A stretch of DNA of 64,000 nucleotides from Caldilineaceae bacterium (GTDB lineage: Bacteria > Chloroflexota > Anaerolineae > Caldilineales > Caldilineaceae). Below the pieces are notes generated by a model, which was given only the letters and a program-made list of their open reading frames with translations, searched no databases and was not told the DNA's origin. The stretch is from NCBI GenBank assembly GCA_022827195.1, contig JAJDTL010000004.1, forward strand, positions 1 through 64,000, given 5' to 3'. Of the stretch, positions 54,977 to 63,410 are shown piece by piece; position 1 is the first letter of the stretch; each line of letters begins with the position of its first letter. The position numbers and the translations under genes are program-made.

Positions 54977-55232
54977 GGCGGTGGTCGGTGGCCGGTGGCC
55001 GGTGGGCAGTTGCCAGTTGCCGGTGGGCAGTTGCCAGTTGCCGGTGGTCAGTTGCCGGTGGTCAGTTGCCAGTTGCCAGTTGCCAGTGGTTAGTTGCCGG
55101 TGGCCAGTTGCCGGTGGTCAGTTGCCGGTGGCCAGTTGCCGGTGGCCAGTTGCCAGTGGTTAGTTGCCGGTGGTCAGTTGCCGGTGGTCGGTGGCCGGTT
55201 GCCGGTGGTCAGTGGCCGGTGACTGGGAGCTC
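54977..55232. repeat. Large GTTGCCGGTGG-type tandem repeat block
   Basis: About 255 bp consist of short units of 6-8 bases: CAGTTGC, CGGTGGT, CAGTTGC, CGGTGGC and variants. They are arranged in changing order without a fixed long period. The block lies between the stops of DUF899 (+) and DUF1801 (-). It is purine/pyrimidine biased and differs from CRISPR in having no unique spacers. Related shorter stretches are at 11.86, 35.34 and 54.26 kb. Unit number is likely to vary between strains. Confidence 0.88.
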
Positions 55233-55243
55233 AATACCGGGGA

Positions 55244-55633
55244 TCATGGACCGGTCTCCCCCTTTCTGTGTGCGAGCGCGGCGCGGATGAGGGCAGGAAC
55301 GGCGGCGCGCTCCGTATCCTGCAGCGTGCGGATTTTGACGTGGCGCATCTTCGCGCCCGTGCCTTCGAGCAGTTCCTCCGGGTCGGGCAGCTCTGCGCCG
55401 GCGTAGAAGCCGAGATTGACCCAGCGTTTGTGCGGCAGCAGATAGGCATAGCCGTCGAGCATCTTCCTTGGTCCGACGCCGTAGGTGGCGGCGCGGTCGC
55501 CGAGCCGCACGACTTCGCAGGCGTCCGGGTCGACCGCGAGGACGGTCGCGCGCAGCGCCTCCATGACCGGGCGCAACGGCTCCTCGGTCATCTGCAGCAG
55601 TTCCTCGAAACTTCCCAGCCTGGCTTCTGACAT
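55244..55633 (-). CDS. DUF1801/DUF5655-type protein
   Basis: The 129-residue protein has LRPVMEALRATVLAVDPDAC, RLGDRAATYGVGPRKML, YAYLLPHKRWVNLGFYAGAE, LPDPEELLEGTGAKMRHVKI, and RAAVPALIRAALAHRK. GGAGGAACG lies directly before the ATG. It is a fourth small protein of this type within 4.5 kb. Confidence 0.88.
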   Translation of the reverse strand: MSEARLGSFEELLQMTEEPLRPVMEALRATVLAVDPDACEVVRLGDRAATYGVGPRKMLDGYAYLLPHKRWVNLGFYAGAELPDPEELLEGTGAKMRHVKIRTLQDTERAAVPALIRAALAHRKGETGP

Positions 55634-56115
55634 CGTTCCTCCTCCGGCCGCATTGGGCCTCTTTGACGGGGTCCCGCGGCCGCGCTAACGCCGGTCGGCG
55701 CGGGAGGTCTGGGGCGGCCTGATTGCTTGCGAGGCCTCGACCGCGCCTGCATGGGCGGATTGCGCATTTTTGCGCACTCATGCGCACTTTTTGGAAGAAA
55801 TCGGCCAATTTCGGCCGTATCCGGCCGTTTTTTGGCTGAATTGCACCGGACGTGGACGGTGCGAAGGCCGCAATTTACCAAGACTTGAATGAAAAACAGT
55901 ATGTGATTGTTAAGGTGCAGCCGGGCCTGGCTGCAGCCGCGAGCTCCCGGCTGTGGTTAGAGTATACGCGATGTTCTGGTTTTATGCAGGAAGATTGGGG
56001 AAATTGGTTGCAGGCGGCGCGAGGGGGTGCCGCGCGGGAGACCCGGTTCCGCCGGATCGGACCGGCAGAACCGGGTCGCGGCCGCGCGCGCCATTGCGCG
56101 AGCGGCGCCCGTTTC
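55634..56115. other. Gene-free stretch with palindromes
   Basis: No convincing gene. It holds several short palindromic motifs: three copies of TGCGCA (55753-55786) and repeated CGGCC units at 55801-55833, the last followed by six T. These could terminate transcription from either side. Confidence 0.5.
55812..55833 (+). terminator. Terminator-like hairpin
   Basis: CGGCC (55812-55816) and GGCCG (55823-55827) are followed by TTTTTT (55828-55833). No plus-strand gene is immediately upstream, so its target is unclear. Confidence 0.4.
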
Positions 56116-57642
56116 CTACCGCCTTCTCTCCCACCAGACGGAGACCGCGGCCAGCCCATCGGCCTCGAAGTATTCGACCCGGACCGTGTGATTGCCCCGG
56201 CCCAGATTGACGTCTCCGTATGACCTGGTGGCGGGATGGATCTTCCAATCCTCCAGGACGAGCCTGTCGTCGACATAGACGCGCACGCCGTCGTCGGCGC
56301 GGGCGAAGAAGCGGTACGGGCCGCCCTCGAAGTGGCGGGTTGTGGTCCAGGCGACGCTGAAGTTGTCGCCGGCCACGGTCGGGCCGGGCCGGCCCGCGTG
56401 CCAGTCGAACTTGATGAACGGGTCCTGCCGCTGCAGGACGGGCTCTCCGCGCAGCTCCCGGTTGGGATAGAAGGCGGCCGTCCACGCGTTCGTGCCCCCG
56501 CCCCCGGCGGTGATGCGCAGCCTGCGCCCGACGTAGATGAGGGCCGGGTTGCGGATGTCGAAGTCGATCACGGCCCGCTGGCACATGCCGGCGTGCGTGC
56601 GACCGTCGGTGTGGAGATGGGCCATCTCGGAGATGCGTTTGCCGTCGCCGTTCTCGACCCAGAACCACCAGTTGCCTGACCGCGGGCCGCCGCCGTCGAG
56701 GACGTGGACGTAGCCGCCGGGAACGGTGTCCTCGCCGGTGACCCGCCTTGCGATCGCGTCGCCGTCGGGCTGCCAGCTGAAGGCGACCCGGTAGCCGCCG
56801 GCGGGCTGGCCGTTGACCTGCACCGTGCCGCGCACCTGTGTGCTGTCGGCATTGGGCTCACAGCCCACGACCGCGGCCCGGTTGAAGAGGCCGTTGGAAG
56901 CCCTCAACTCCTCGACCGGGATGTTGTAGAGGCTGGCGATGGCGGCCAGCGTCTCGCCGCGGTGGGCGACGTGATAGGTGTGGTAGGCGGCCGGGCGGGG
57001 GAAGCCGGCGATCGTGCGGCCGTCGACGGGAATGATCAGCGCGCGCCCGATATAGGTCACATTGGGGTTGCTGAGTTCGAAATCGACCACGGCCCGCTGG
57101 CATTTGCCGTAGTGGGGGTCTGTGTGCGTCTCGAGATGGGCCATCTCCGAGATGCGGCTGCCGGCCTCGTTTTCGACCCAGAACCACCAGTTCCCCTCGC
57201 GGGCGCCGCCGCCAAGCACGAAGTTGAACTCGCCGCCGGCGCCGGTCGAGGTTACGACGACGGCATTGCCGTCGGGCTGCCAGCTGACGGCAACCCGGTA
57301 GCCGCCCGCGGGCCGGCCGTCGACTTGCACCGTGCCGCGCGCCTGCGTGCTGTCGGCGTTGGGCTCGCAGCTGACGATTGTCGCCCTGTTGTCGAGGTTG
57401 TTGGCTGTCCTCAGGTCCTGGACCGGGACGCCGTAGAGCGTTGCAATGCCGGCGAGCGTGTCGCCGGGTCTGACGACGTGGACGTAGGGGATGGCCGGCG
57501 TCTGCAGGCGGGCTGCATGCGCCGGCTGCGGGAAGAGAGCGAGTAGCAACGCGAGCAGGAGCATCAGGATCAGGAGCAGCATTGCCGCTGCTTTCGTCTG
57601 CGTACGCCGGTTTCCACCGGAAAGCGAAGTTTTGAGAGCCAT
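56116..57642 (-). CDS. Secreted protein with two interrupted LysM domains and a PA14-like domain
   Basis: The 508-residue protein has a long hydrophobic signal peptide (cut near residue 43, AHA-A). The LysM first half is VHVVRPGDTLAGIATLYGVP, VQDLRTANNL (about 53-83). The second half is SNPNVTYIGRALIIP (191-205). Between them is an extra domain (84-190) with CEPNADSTQARGTVQVDGRP, NWWFWVEN and CQRAVVDF. The pattern repeats: LysM half 222-252, insert 253-363 (CEPNADSTQVRGTVQVNGQP, NWWFWVEN, CQRAVIDF) and half 364-377. Each insert has two Cys near its ends, possibly a disulfide. The C-terminus (about 386-508) is PA14-like, ending VRVEYFEADGLAAVSVWW. LysM binds peptidoglycan or chitin; PA14 binds carbohydrate. 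GAAAGGAGG precedes the start. Confidence 0.85.
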   Translation of the reverse strand: MALKTSLSGGNRRTQTKAAAMLLLILMLLLALLLALFPQPAHAARLQTPAIPYVHVVRPGDTLAGIATLYGVPVQDLRTANNLDNRATIVSCEPNADSTQARGTVQVDGRPAGGYRVAVSWQPDGNAVVVTSTGAGGEFNFVLGGGAREGNWWFWVENEAGSRISEMAHLETHTDPHYGKCQRAVVDFELSNPNVTYIGRALIIPVDGRTIAGFPRPAAYHTYHVAHRGETLAAIASLYNIPVEELRASNGLFNRAAVVGCEPNADSTQVRGTVQVNGQPAGGYRVAFSWQPDGDAIARRVTGEDTVPGGYVHVLDGGGPRSGNWWFWVENGDGKRISEMAHLHTDGRTHAGMCQRAVIDFDIRNPALIYVGRRLRITAGGGGTNAWTAAFYPNRELRGEPVLQRQDPFIKFDWHAGRPGPTVAGDNFSVAWTTTRHFEGGPYRFFARADDGVRVYVDDRLVLEDWKIHPATRSYGDVNLGRGNHTVRVEYFEADGLAAVSVWWERRR

Positions 57643-57690
57643 CGCCTTCCTCCTTTCAGGATTTCAAGTTGCGCCGCGGCGACCGCAAGG

Positions 57691-57927
57691 TTACTGAAGC
57701 CAGGGCAGAAACCGCTGCCATTGGGTCAGCAGCACAAGCCGGAATGCGTTGTCGATGGGTTCCGCCGGGACGCGGTCCGGTCGTTTTGTGCGTATGCGGT
57801 GGGGCGTAAAGAGGGGAATGGGGTCGAACGCGTCGGCCAGGAAGGCCGACGGCCAGATGGAGAGCGTCCTGGCGACAGACGGTCCACAGGTGTACAGGGC
57901 GCCTTTGGCCTGTTTCCGGTGGGACAT
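57691..57927 (-). CDS. Small hypothetical protein upstream of the LysM gene
   Basis: This 78-residue frame has a good AGGAGG nine bases before its ATG and lies 48 bp upstream of the LysM gene on the same strand. The sequence (MSHRKQAKGALYTCGPSV, FLADAFDPIPLFTPHRIR, FRLVLLTQWQRFLPWLQ) resembles no family I know. The composition is compatible with a real protein, but the evidence is limited to the start signal and position. Confidence 0.45.
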   Translation of the reverse strand: MSHRKQAKGALYTCGPSVARTLSIWPSAFLADAFDPIPLFTPHRIRTKRPDRVPAEPIDNAFRLVLLTQWQRFLPWLQ

Positions 57928-58628
57928 TGGTAACTTCCTCCTGTGCGTGGATGGTACGGATGTTGCTTATGGATGCAGCCCGGCCGCGCGCTCGCGGCCG
58001 GTATGCGGTCGCGAGGCGGGGCCGGGCTGGGATGTTGGCTGGGTGTACTGCTGCGGACGGGAGCGGGGACGGCGCGGGGGCGGTCCCTTTTCTCCCGGGG
58101 GTAGGTGCAGTTTGGGGAGGGTCAGACGCCTGGAAGGCGAATCGTCGTTGATTGCCCATTTTTCGGATGTTGCGGCTGTTTGCGGCGGGGCGCCCGTCTG
58201 TCTGCTGTCAGGACAGGTCCCGGATGACGAGGCGGGTGGGGCCGCAGATGACCGTTGTCCTTGATGATAGAGTACGCCTTGGGGCGCGGGAAGTCAATGG
58301 ATTTGGGGATATGCTAACGGAACTCTTATGCGGGGAGGGGGGATCGCGGGGCGGGCGTATATTTCAGTCTTGACTGTCCTCCCGGTTGACGCCTGCGCGT
58401 ACAGGCGGCTGGCCGGACCCGTCTATCTGGGTTATGCTCCTGTCTTAACCTGGCCGCCCCCCGTTCCACAGGGGGAGACTATTGCGAATGCTGCAAACCC
58501 CGGGTTGTAGCGCTTGCGCGTACAGGCGGCTGGCCAGGTCGCGTGAGTTGTAGCCTACCGGCGGGTTGTAGCTCGCGTCGGCGATGGTGGCTCGTAGTCG
58601 GGCCTTGGTTCTCCTTGGGGCGTCTCCT
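57928..58628. other. Gene-free stretch with direct repeats
   Basis: No gene is supported. A 21-bp direct repeat occurs at 58394-58414 and 58515-58535. It begins TGCGCGTACAGG, and the first copy is part of an inverted repeat CGCCTG/CAGGCG. Copies of GGTTGTAGC also recur at 58503, 58545 and 58564. On the minus strand the repeats encode short ASRLYAQA-like fragments, so this may be decayed coding DNA. Confidence 0.5.
58394..58535. repeat. 21-bp direct repeat pair
   Basis: Two identical 21-bp copies lie at 58394-58414 and 58515-58535, 121 bp apart. The spacing and the flanking GTTGTAGC copies suggest a partial duplication. Confidence 0.75.
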
Positions 58629-59375
58629 CTATCCTACCTCCAGGTGGCCGTGACATCCTGCAGCGAAATGTGCGAGTGCGTTGTAGGTTGCGGGGGTCTC
58701 CAGCCTGTGCCCTTCGAACTGTAAGAAAAGCCAGAGGGTCATGTTCAAGAGGTGCCAGCGGGCCGCGGTCAGTTCACCGTCGGTCAGCTCACCCTCGTTC
58801 ATGCCGGCCGGGAGGCCGTGCGCCTCTACGCAGGGCAGGAAGTTTTGGAGCAGCACGATGTATTCGCCGGTTGCGTCGTCGTTTTCGTCGAAGGCGGCGA
58901 ACAGACCGGCGAAGTCGTGCAAGCCGGCCGCCGCAGGCAGTGCTGTTGGCGTGTCGGTTTGGCCGTTGCGTTGGTTAGGGCAGATTTCGACCGAGGCTGC
59001 GAGCAGGTTGTAGTTTGAAGGGATCTGCAGCCTGGGCATGTTGGAGGCTATGGGGGCCGATAGGATGGTGCTGACAATGAACCAGTGGGCTGCAGCCGTC
59101 TCACCGTCGCTGAGCGACGCCTTTCTTTTGGTTTCGGTGAGGGCACTGTCTGCGACGCAGGCTCCGACTTCGCGAAGCAGCTCGGCGTACACGTCGATTT
59201 CGGCCTCGTAGGCGCCGGCCGGGTCCTCGTTCTCGTCCATTTTGGCGAACAGACCGGCGAAGTCAGGCAGGTCTGTCAGCATGGGCTGCGGTGCCGGCGT
59301 CGGTGTAATCGGTTGGCAGCCGGCGAGCAGGACGAGCAAGGCGGCGGCCGCGCTTACGCGGGTACGTGTTTTCAG
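58629..59375 (-). CDS. Duplicated-domain lipoprotein, probable CUG start
   Basis: The open frame with standard starts begins at a TTG (59339), which gives only a short hydrophobic LVLLAGC. Twelve codons earlier is a CTG (59375) preceded by AAGGGGAG at 6 bases. Starting there gives MKTRTRVSAAAALLVLLAGC, a normal lipoprotein signal with basic n-region. The 248-residue protein then has two similar halves. One has LPDFAGLFAKMDENEDPAGA, YEAEIDVYAELLREVGACV and ETAAAHWFIVSTIL. The other has LHDFAGLFAAFDENDDATGE, YIVLLQNFLPCVEAHGL and LTAARWHLLNMTL. The function is unknown. Each half has a conserved Cys. Confidence 0.75.
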   Translation of the reverse strand: MKTRTRVSAAAALLVLLAGCQPITPTPAPQPMLTDLPDFAGLFAKMDENEDPAGAYEAEIDVYAELLREVGACVADSALTETKRKASLSDGETAAAHWFIVSTILSAPIASNMPRLQIPSNYNLLAASVEICPNQRNGQTDTPTALPAAAGLHDFAGLFAAFDENDDATGEYIVLLQNFLPCVEAHGLPAGMNEGELTDGELTAARWHLLNMTLWLFLQFEGHRLETPATYNALAHFAAGCHGHLEVG

Positions 59376-59691
59376 GTTGCGCTCCCCTTTGTGTGCTGGC
59401 GGACCGGCGCTGTCGGTTGCCGGTCTAACCCGTGGGTTGGTAGAGCAGCGCAGATGGCAGCGCGGCGTTACGCCGGGATGCTCACCATCTGTCGCTGTCT
59501 GCCGGGAAGTTCAGCCGGGCGGCGAGATGAGGAAGGAGAGAACGAAGTGCCGCCGGCCCGAGGGCAGTACTTCAGGGTAGCATGAGGGGGTGTGGGGGTC
59601 AAACGGGGTTTCTTCCGGGCGTGTTTGGGGGCGGCGCAGCTGTCGAATTTGGCGCGGGGCAGGTCGTGAAATTGCGAAAAGAGTATCCCAG
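59376..59691. other. Intergenic stretch, nothing seen
   Basis: This 316-bp segment upstream of the lipoprotein gene has no supportable gene. A promoter for the lipoprotein should lie here, but no clear pair is visible. Confidence 0.4.
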
Positions 59692-59965
59692 TCAGATCGC
59701 AGGCAATGGTTTGGCGTTCTCCTTCAGCCACGTGCGCAACCGGGCGGACCGAAACGTGTGCGTTTCAGACAGCCGCGTGAAGAGATCGTAGGTCTCGCGG
59801 CTGTCGCGCGGGCGAGGTAGTGGCCGTTCAGATGCAGGAAGGTGTCGGTGATGGCGAAGGCGGTCCGTTTGTTGCCGTCGACAAAGAGGTAGTTTTGGCC
59901 AGGCGCGCGAGCAGCGCGACCGCCTCCTCGATTAGGCTGTCGTAGTAGCCCAGCTGCGGCCGCAT
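59692..59965 (-). pseudogene. Doc-type (Fic-fold) toxin pseudogene
   Basis: Three frames together spell the last two thirds of a death-on-curing toxin. The first is MRPQLGYYDSLIEEAVALLA then RLA. After a -1 shift near 59896 comes NYLFVDGNKRTAFAITDTFL then HLNGHYLA with the Fic-fold signature. After a second shift near 59810 comes RDSRETYDLFTRLSETHTFR, SARLRTWLKENAKPLPAI and TGA at 59694-59692. The N-terminal 40-45 residues are missing, cut off where an IS5-like remnant begins. The HPF of the motif appears as YLF, lacking the catalytic His. The toxin is dead, and no Phd-type antitoxin is left next to it. Confidence 0.85.
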
Positions 59966-59980
59966 TCGCCTAAATGCACC

Positions 59981-60240
59981 TTATTTCCCCCATTTCGTGG
60001 TCTGACGATTGGGGCCAACCATACGCAGTACATACAATATCGCATTCATCACTTGCCGCATCTCCAATTCCATCGGCCGTCCCGCCCCTTTCCGTTCACA
60101 ACACAAGTACGGCTTGATGACTTCCCATTCCTGTTGCGTCAGATCACTGGCGCACCCACGAATTTCGTGCGACAATTAATTCTCCTGCCTGGTTTGAATA
60201 GGTTGGGTCCTACTCCCTATCCTACCAAGCAGGAATTTTC
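59981..60240 (-). mobile_element. IS5-like insertion sequence remnant
   Basis: A 64-residue frame (59981-60175, TTG start) encodes MSHEIRGCASDLTQQEWEVI, KPYLCCERKGAGRPMELEMR and QVMNAILYVLRM. This is the N-terminal domain of an IS4/IS5-type transposase, cut off before the catalytic core. A possible terminal inverted repeat is AATTTTCAAACGCCCTCTTA near 60231-60252. The element appears to have inserted into or next to the doc gene and then been mostly deleted. Confidence 0.75.
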
Positions 60241-60312
60241 AAACGCCCTCTTAGCCCGACAGCAGCTAATCTCGCGAGCGCCGCCGTCAACCGTCTTTAA
60301 GGAGCCGAAGTC

Positions 60313-61314
60313 ATGTCAACTACAAATGGCCCACATGGGATAGAGCTCAACATGGCCATGGATCTGGTGCGTGTGACCGAGGCGGCCGCCATAGGCGGCG
60401 CGCGTCTTGTGGGCATGGGTGATAAGGAATCAATTGACCAATCTGCGGTGGACGCCATGCGCTTGACCTTGGACTCCATCTCCATGGATGGGGTCGTGGT
60501 GATCGGAGAGGGCGAAAAGGATGAGGCGCCCATGCTGTACATAGGCGAACGCGTCGGAGCCGGCTCGCCGCCCCAGGTCGACATAGCCGTCGACCCCATC
60601 GACGGCACCACTCTGTTGTCCAAGGGGCTTCCCGGGGCCATCTCGGCCATTGCCCTCTCGGGTCGGGGAACCATGAACGTGCCCAAGCACGTCGTCTATA
60701 TGAATAAGATCGCCGTCGGCGCAGATGCGAGGGACGCGATTGACATCAACGCACCGGTGGATGTCAACATCAAGAACGTCGCCGATGCCAAGGGACGGAA
60801 GGCGGAGACGATGACCGTCGTCGTCCTGGACAGGCCCAGGCACGAGCAGCTGGTGGAATCAGTCCGCGCCGCCGGGGCCAGAATCAGACTCATTACCGAC
60901 GGAGATGTTGCGGCTGGAATTCAAGCGGCGTTGCCGGGAAGCGGAGTGGACATGCTCATGGGCATCGGCGGCGTTTCTGAAGGGGTGCTGGCCGCCTCGG
61001 CAATCAGAAGCCTCGGTGGAGAGATTCAGTGTAAGGCCTGGCCCCGGGATTCCAGGGAGCGGACGGCTGCAGAGACGGCCGGAGTGGATGTCGAAAAGGT
61101 CTACTGTGCGGAAGAGCTGGTGGGCGGAGAAGATGTCTATTTCGCCGCCACCGGGGCGAGTTCCGGTGATCTGCTTAAAGGAGTGAAACTCGCGGCGGAC
61201 GGGGCGTCCACGCAATCGTTGGTGATGTGCAACCGTTCCGGTACGGTCCGTTGGATAGACTCCTTTTGCAATTTGGCAGGGTCGCGCCAAGGCATCTACC
61301 GGTCGTCTGGATGA
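60313..61314 (+). CDS. glpX: Class II fructose-1,6-bisphosphatase
   Basis: GlpX removes the 1-phosphate of fructose-1,6-bisphosphate in gluconeogenesis or sugar-phosphate cycles, using Mn/Mg. The 333-residue protein has MAMDLVRVTEAAAIGGARLV, VVIGEGEKDEAPMLYIGERV, the metal/phosphatase motif VDIAVDPIDGTTLLSKGLPG, IRLITDGDVAAGIQAALPGS, and MGIGGVSEGVLAASAIRSLG. Start follows AAGGAGCCGAAGTC. An aldolase gene follows on the same strand, so the two form a functional pair. Confidence 0.97.
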   Translation: MSTTNGPHGIELNMAMDLVRVTEAAAIGGARLVGMGDKESIDQSAVDAMRLTLDSISMDGVVVIGEGEKDEAPMLYIGERVGAGSPPQVDIAVDPIDGTTLLSKGLPGAISAIALSGRGTMNVPKHVVYMNKIAVGADARDAIDINAPVDVNIKNVADAKGRKAETMTVVVLDRPRHEQLVESVRAAGARIRLITDGDVAAGIQAALPGSGVDMLMGIGGVSEGVLAASAIRSLGGEIQCKAWPRDSRERTAAETAGVDVEKVYCAEELVGGEDVYFAATGASSGDLLKGVKLAADGASTQSLVMCNRSGTVRWIDSFCNLAGSRQGIYRSSG

Positions 61315-61563
61315 CAGGCGCTTTGGAGGCCTTTGATGACCCCGCTGCATGACGGAGGAGAGCCTTTGCAGACCAATGTGCGCCAGCCAACCGTTCCCGT
61401 TGCGGATTCGAGTCGTGGAGCTTCATGGACGTTTCAACAGAATACGGTCGAGGCAGGCGCCCGGATAAGAGTCCTGTTGCGTCCTGCACGGCGCCCGGAC
61501 AATCTGCGACTGCGCCGCTGCAGATCCCTGATCGAACCTCATGGAGGGTAAAGGAGACTGATT

Positions 61564-62601
61564 ATGGACACTGAAAAGCTGGCTGCCGCCGCGCGAGCCC
61601 TGGTCACACCGGGCAAGGGCATCTTGGCTGCGGACGAGAGTTCCGGCACCATCAAGCGTCGTTTCGATTCGATCAATGCTGAGAGCACAGAAGACAACAG
61701 GCGAAACTACCGGGAGATGCTTTTTCGCACCGATGATATTGAAGCCTGGATCAGCGGGGTGATCCTCTACGACGAGACCGCCCGGCAGAAGGGAGTGGAC
61801 GGCACCCCGCTTGTGAGGCTCCTCTCCGATCGCGGAATCGTTCCGGGAATCAAGGTGGACAAAGGCACGCAACCCCTGGCCGGTTCTCCCGGTGAGCTGA
61901 TTACTGAAGGTCTGGACGGTCTGGGGCAGCGGCTGGCGGAATACTACGAGATGGGGCTTAGATTCGCCAAGTGGCGGGCGGTAATAACCGTCGGAGAGGG
62001 CATTCCCACGCCCTACTGCATTGAGGCGAACGCCCATGCGCTGGCCAGGTACGCGGCTGTCAGCCAGCACGCGGGTCTTGTGCCCATCGTAGAGCCGGAG
62101 GTGTTGATGGACGGCGACCACGGCATCGACGACTGCTATGCCGCCACCAAGGCAACCTTGCAGGAGACATTCGCTCAACTGTCCCGGCAGGGAGTTGCGT
62201 TGGCAGGAATGCTGCTGAAGCCCAATATGGTGGTCTCCGGTTCGTCCGCGTCGAATCGAGCGGATCCGGCAACGGTCGCGGCGATGACGGTCGAATGTTT
62301 CAAACAGACCATACCGGCAGCGATGCCGGGCGTCGTCTTTCTCTCTGGAGGACAGACCGACAACGAAGCGACGGTAAACCTGAACGCAATCAACGTGGAG
62401 GCTGCCAAGGTGGGCGTTCCGTGGGCGCTCAGCTTCTCGTTCGGCCGCGGCCTTCAGAGCGCCCCCTTGAAGGCATGGGGCGGAAAAGCGAAACAGGCCC
62501 CTGCGGCCCAAGCCGCTTTCAAGTTGAGGGCCAGGCTGACCAGCGCCGCCCAGCTGGGCAAATACACGCCAGATATGGAGACCCAATCGGTCACGGTGTA
62601 A
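61564..62601 (+). CDS. Class I fructose-bisphosphate aldolase
   Basis: The Schiff-base aldolase interconverts fructose-1,6-bisphosphate with dihydroxyacetone phosphate and glyceraldehyde-3-phosphate. The 345-residue protein is of the eukaryote-like class I type: GKGILAADESSGTIKRRFDS, NRRNYREMLFRTDDIEAWIS, GIKVDKGTQPLAGSPGELIT, RLAEYYEMGLRFAKWRAVIT, LVPIVEPEVLMDGDHGIDDC, the lysine in GMLLKPNMVVSG, VVFLSGGQTDNEATVNLNAI, and ALSFSFGRGLQ. AGGAGAC precedes the ATG. The usual C-terminal Tyr is absent (ends QSVTV). It is paired with glpX 249 bp upstream. Confidence 0.97.
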   Translation: MDTEKLAAAARALVTPGKGILAADESSGTIKRRFDSINAESTEDNRRNYREMLFRTDDIEAWISGVILYDETARQKGVDGTPLVRLLSDRGIVPGIKVDKGTQPLAGSPGELITEGLDGLGQRLAEYYEMGLRFAKWRAVITVGEGIPTPYCIEANAHALARYAAVSQHAGLVPIVEPEVLMDGDHGIDDCYAATKATLQETFAQLSRQGVALAGMLLKPNMVVSGSSASNRADPATVAAMTVECFKQTIPAAMPGVVFLSGGQTDNEATVNLNAINVEAAKVGVPWALSFSFGRGLQSAPLKAWGGKAKQAPAAQAAFKLRARLTSAAQLGKYTPDMETQSVTV

Positions 62602-62945
62602 TGGGTAACGGGAACTGACAGACGCTTGTAGAGCGGCTTCCTTAAATGGTGGGCGGCCGTGTCGTCATCAGCCCGTCAGCTGCATTCGCTCCCAAACCGT
62701 TTCGGTTTCAGACAAACGATGTGGAAGAATGGGGGCGTCGGGATGCGAACCTCCATGTTGGGGTTCAGATTGTGGCTGCTGGAACTTAGATCGAAACTTC
62801 AAAGCGGCGGATTGGCGATAGGTTCTTCGGCGGCCCTTGACAGTTCCTGGTTACGGAAATGAAACTTAACCAACCGGCTTCTTTATCCGGGTCAACCCCA
62901 CTGGACAAAATCGAATGTCCTGTCTCTTGAACTGACCCTGGCGTA
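62602..62945. other. Intergenic stretch, nothing seen
   Basis: This 344-bp segment between the aldolase and the DinB remnant contains no supportable gene. No clear terminator was found. Confidence 0.4.
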
Positions 62946-63385
62946 ATGGTGTCGATGCCTGACAGAGTAGTCGTATTCATATCCGAGTCCTGGAAGTATT
63001 TTGATGGGTCGGTCGAGGGACTGAATCGAGACGAGGCGACAACCCAGCACGGCGGCGGGGGAGCGGCATGGCTTGGACAATCGGCCACGTCACCAACATG
63101 GTGGACTCGTGGATCAACGCCAATTTTCAAGGACTCGCCCCTCATCCATTCATCAAGGGACATCAGTTCCAAGCTGGTGGAACGGGCGAGTGCTGCGACT
63201 GGGAGGAAGTTCTAGCGGCTACCCATGAGATCAGCAAGAGGGCCCGGAACTGTCTGGACTCTGGACCGCCCATAGTTCAAGTCATTCCATACAACGGTTC
63301 GGTGGCGTTTCTTCGGGAGACGGGCCTCCGACTGAGTTACGCTTTGATGAGGATCTCTGCCCATCACTTCATCCACGCGGCGTGA
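62946..63385 (+). pseudogene. DinB-family protein, frameshifted and C-terminally truncated
   Basis: The first frame gives MPDRVVVFISESWKYFDGSV, EGLNRDEATTQHGGGG. After a shift near 63064 the next frame gives AWTIGHVTNMVDSWINANFQ, GLAPHPFIKGHQFQAGGTGE, CCDWEEVLAATHEISKRA and ends LRLSYALMRISAHHFIHAA. These are the metal-site and helix patterns of the DinB/DUF664 family (WTxGHVT, LRYALxRxxAHHxxH). The family normally continues past HH for about 30 residues; here the end is cut 26 bp before an IS3 remnant. Confidence 0.75.
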
Positions 63386-63410
63386 CCTGCCCCGGTGTTT
63401 GTACCACCCG

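Noticed and set aside
54977..55232. Repeat block considered as a CRISPR array
   Set aside because: Units are 6-8 bases in changing order, with no constant 25-37-bp repeat, no unique spacers and no cas genes nearby.
61336..61551. 71-codon frame between glpX and the aldolase, with GGAGG seven bases upstream
   Set aside because: Composition is Arg/Pro-rich and not protein-like, with no recognisable family. The ribosome-like site alone is not enough.
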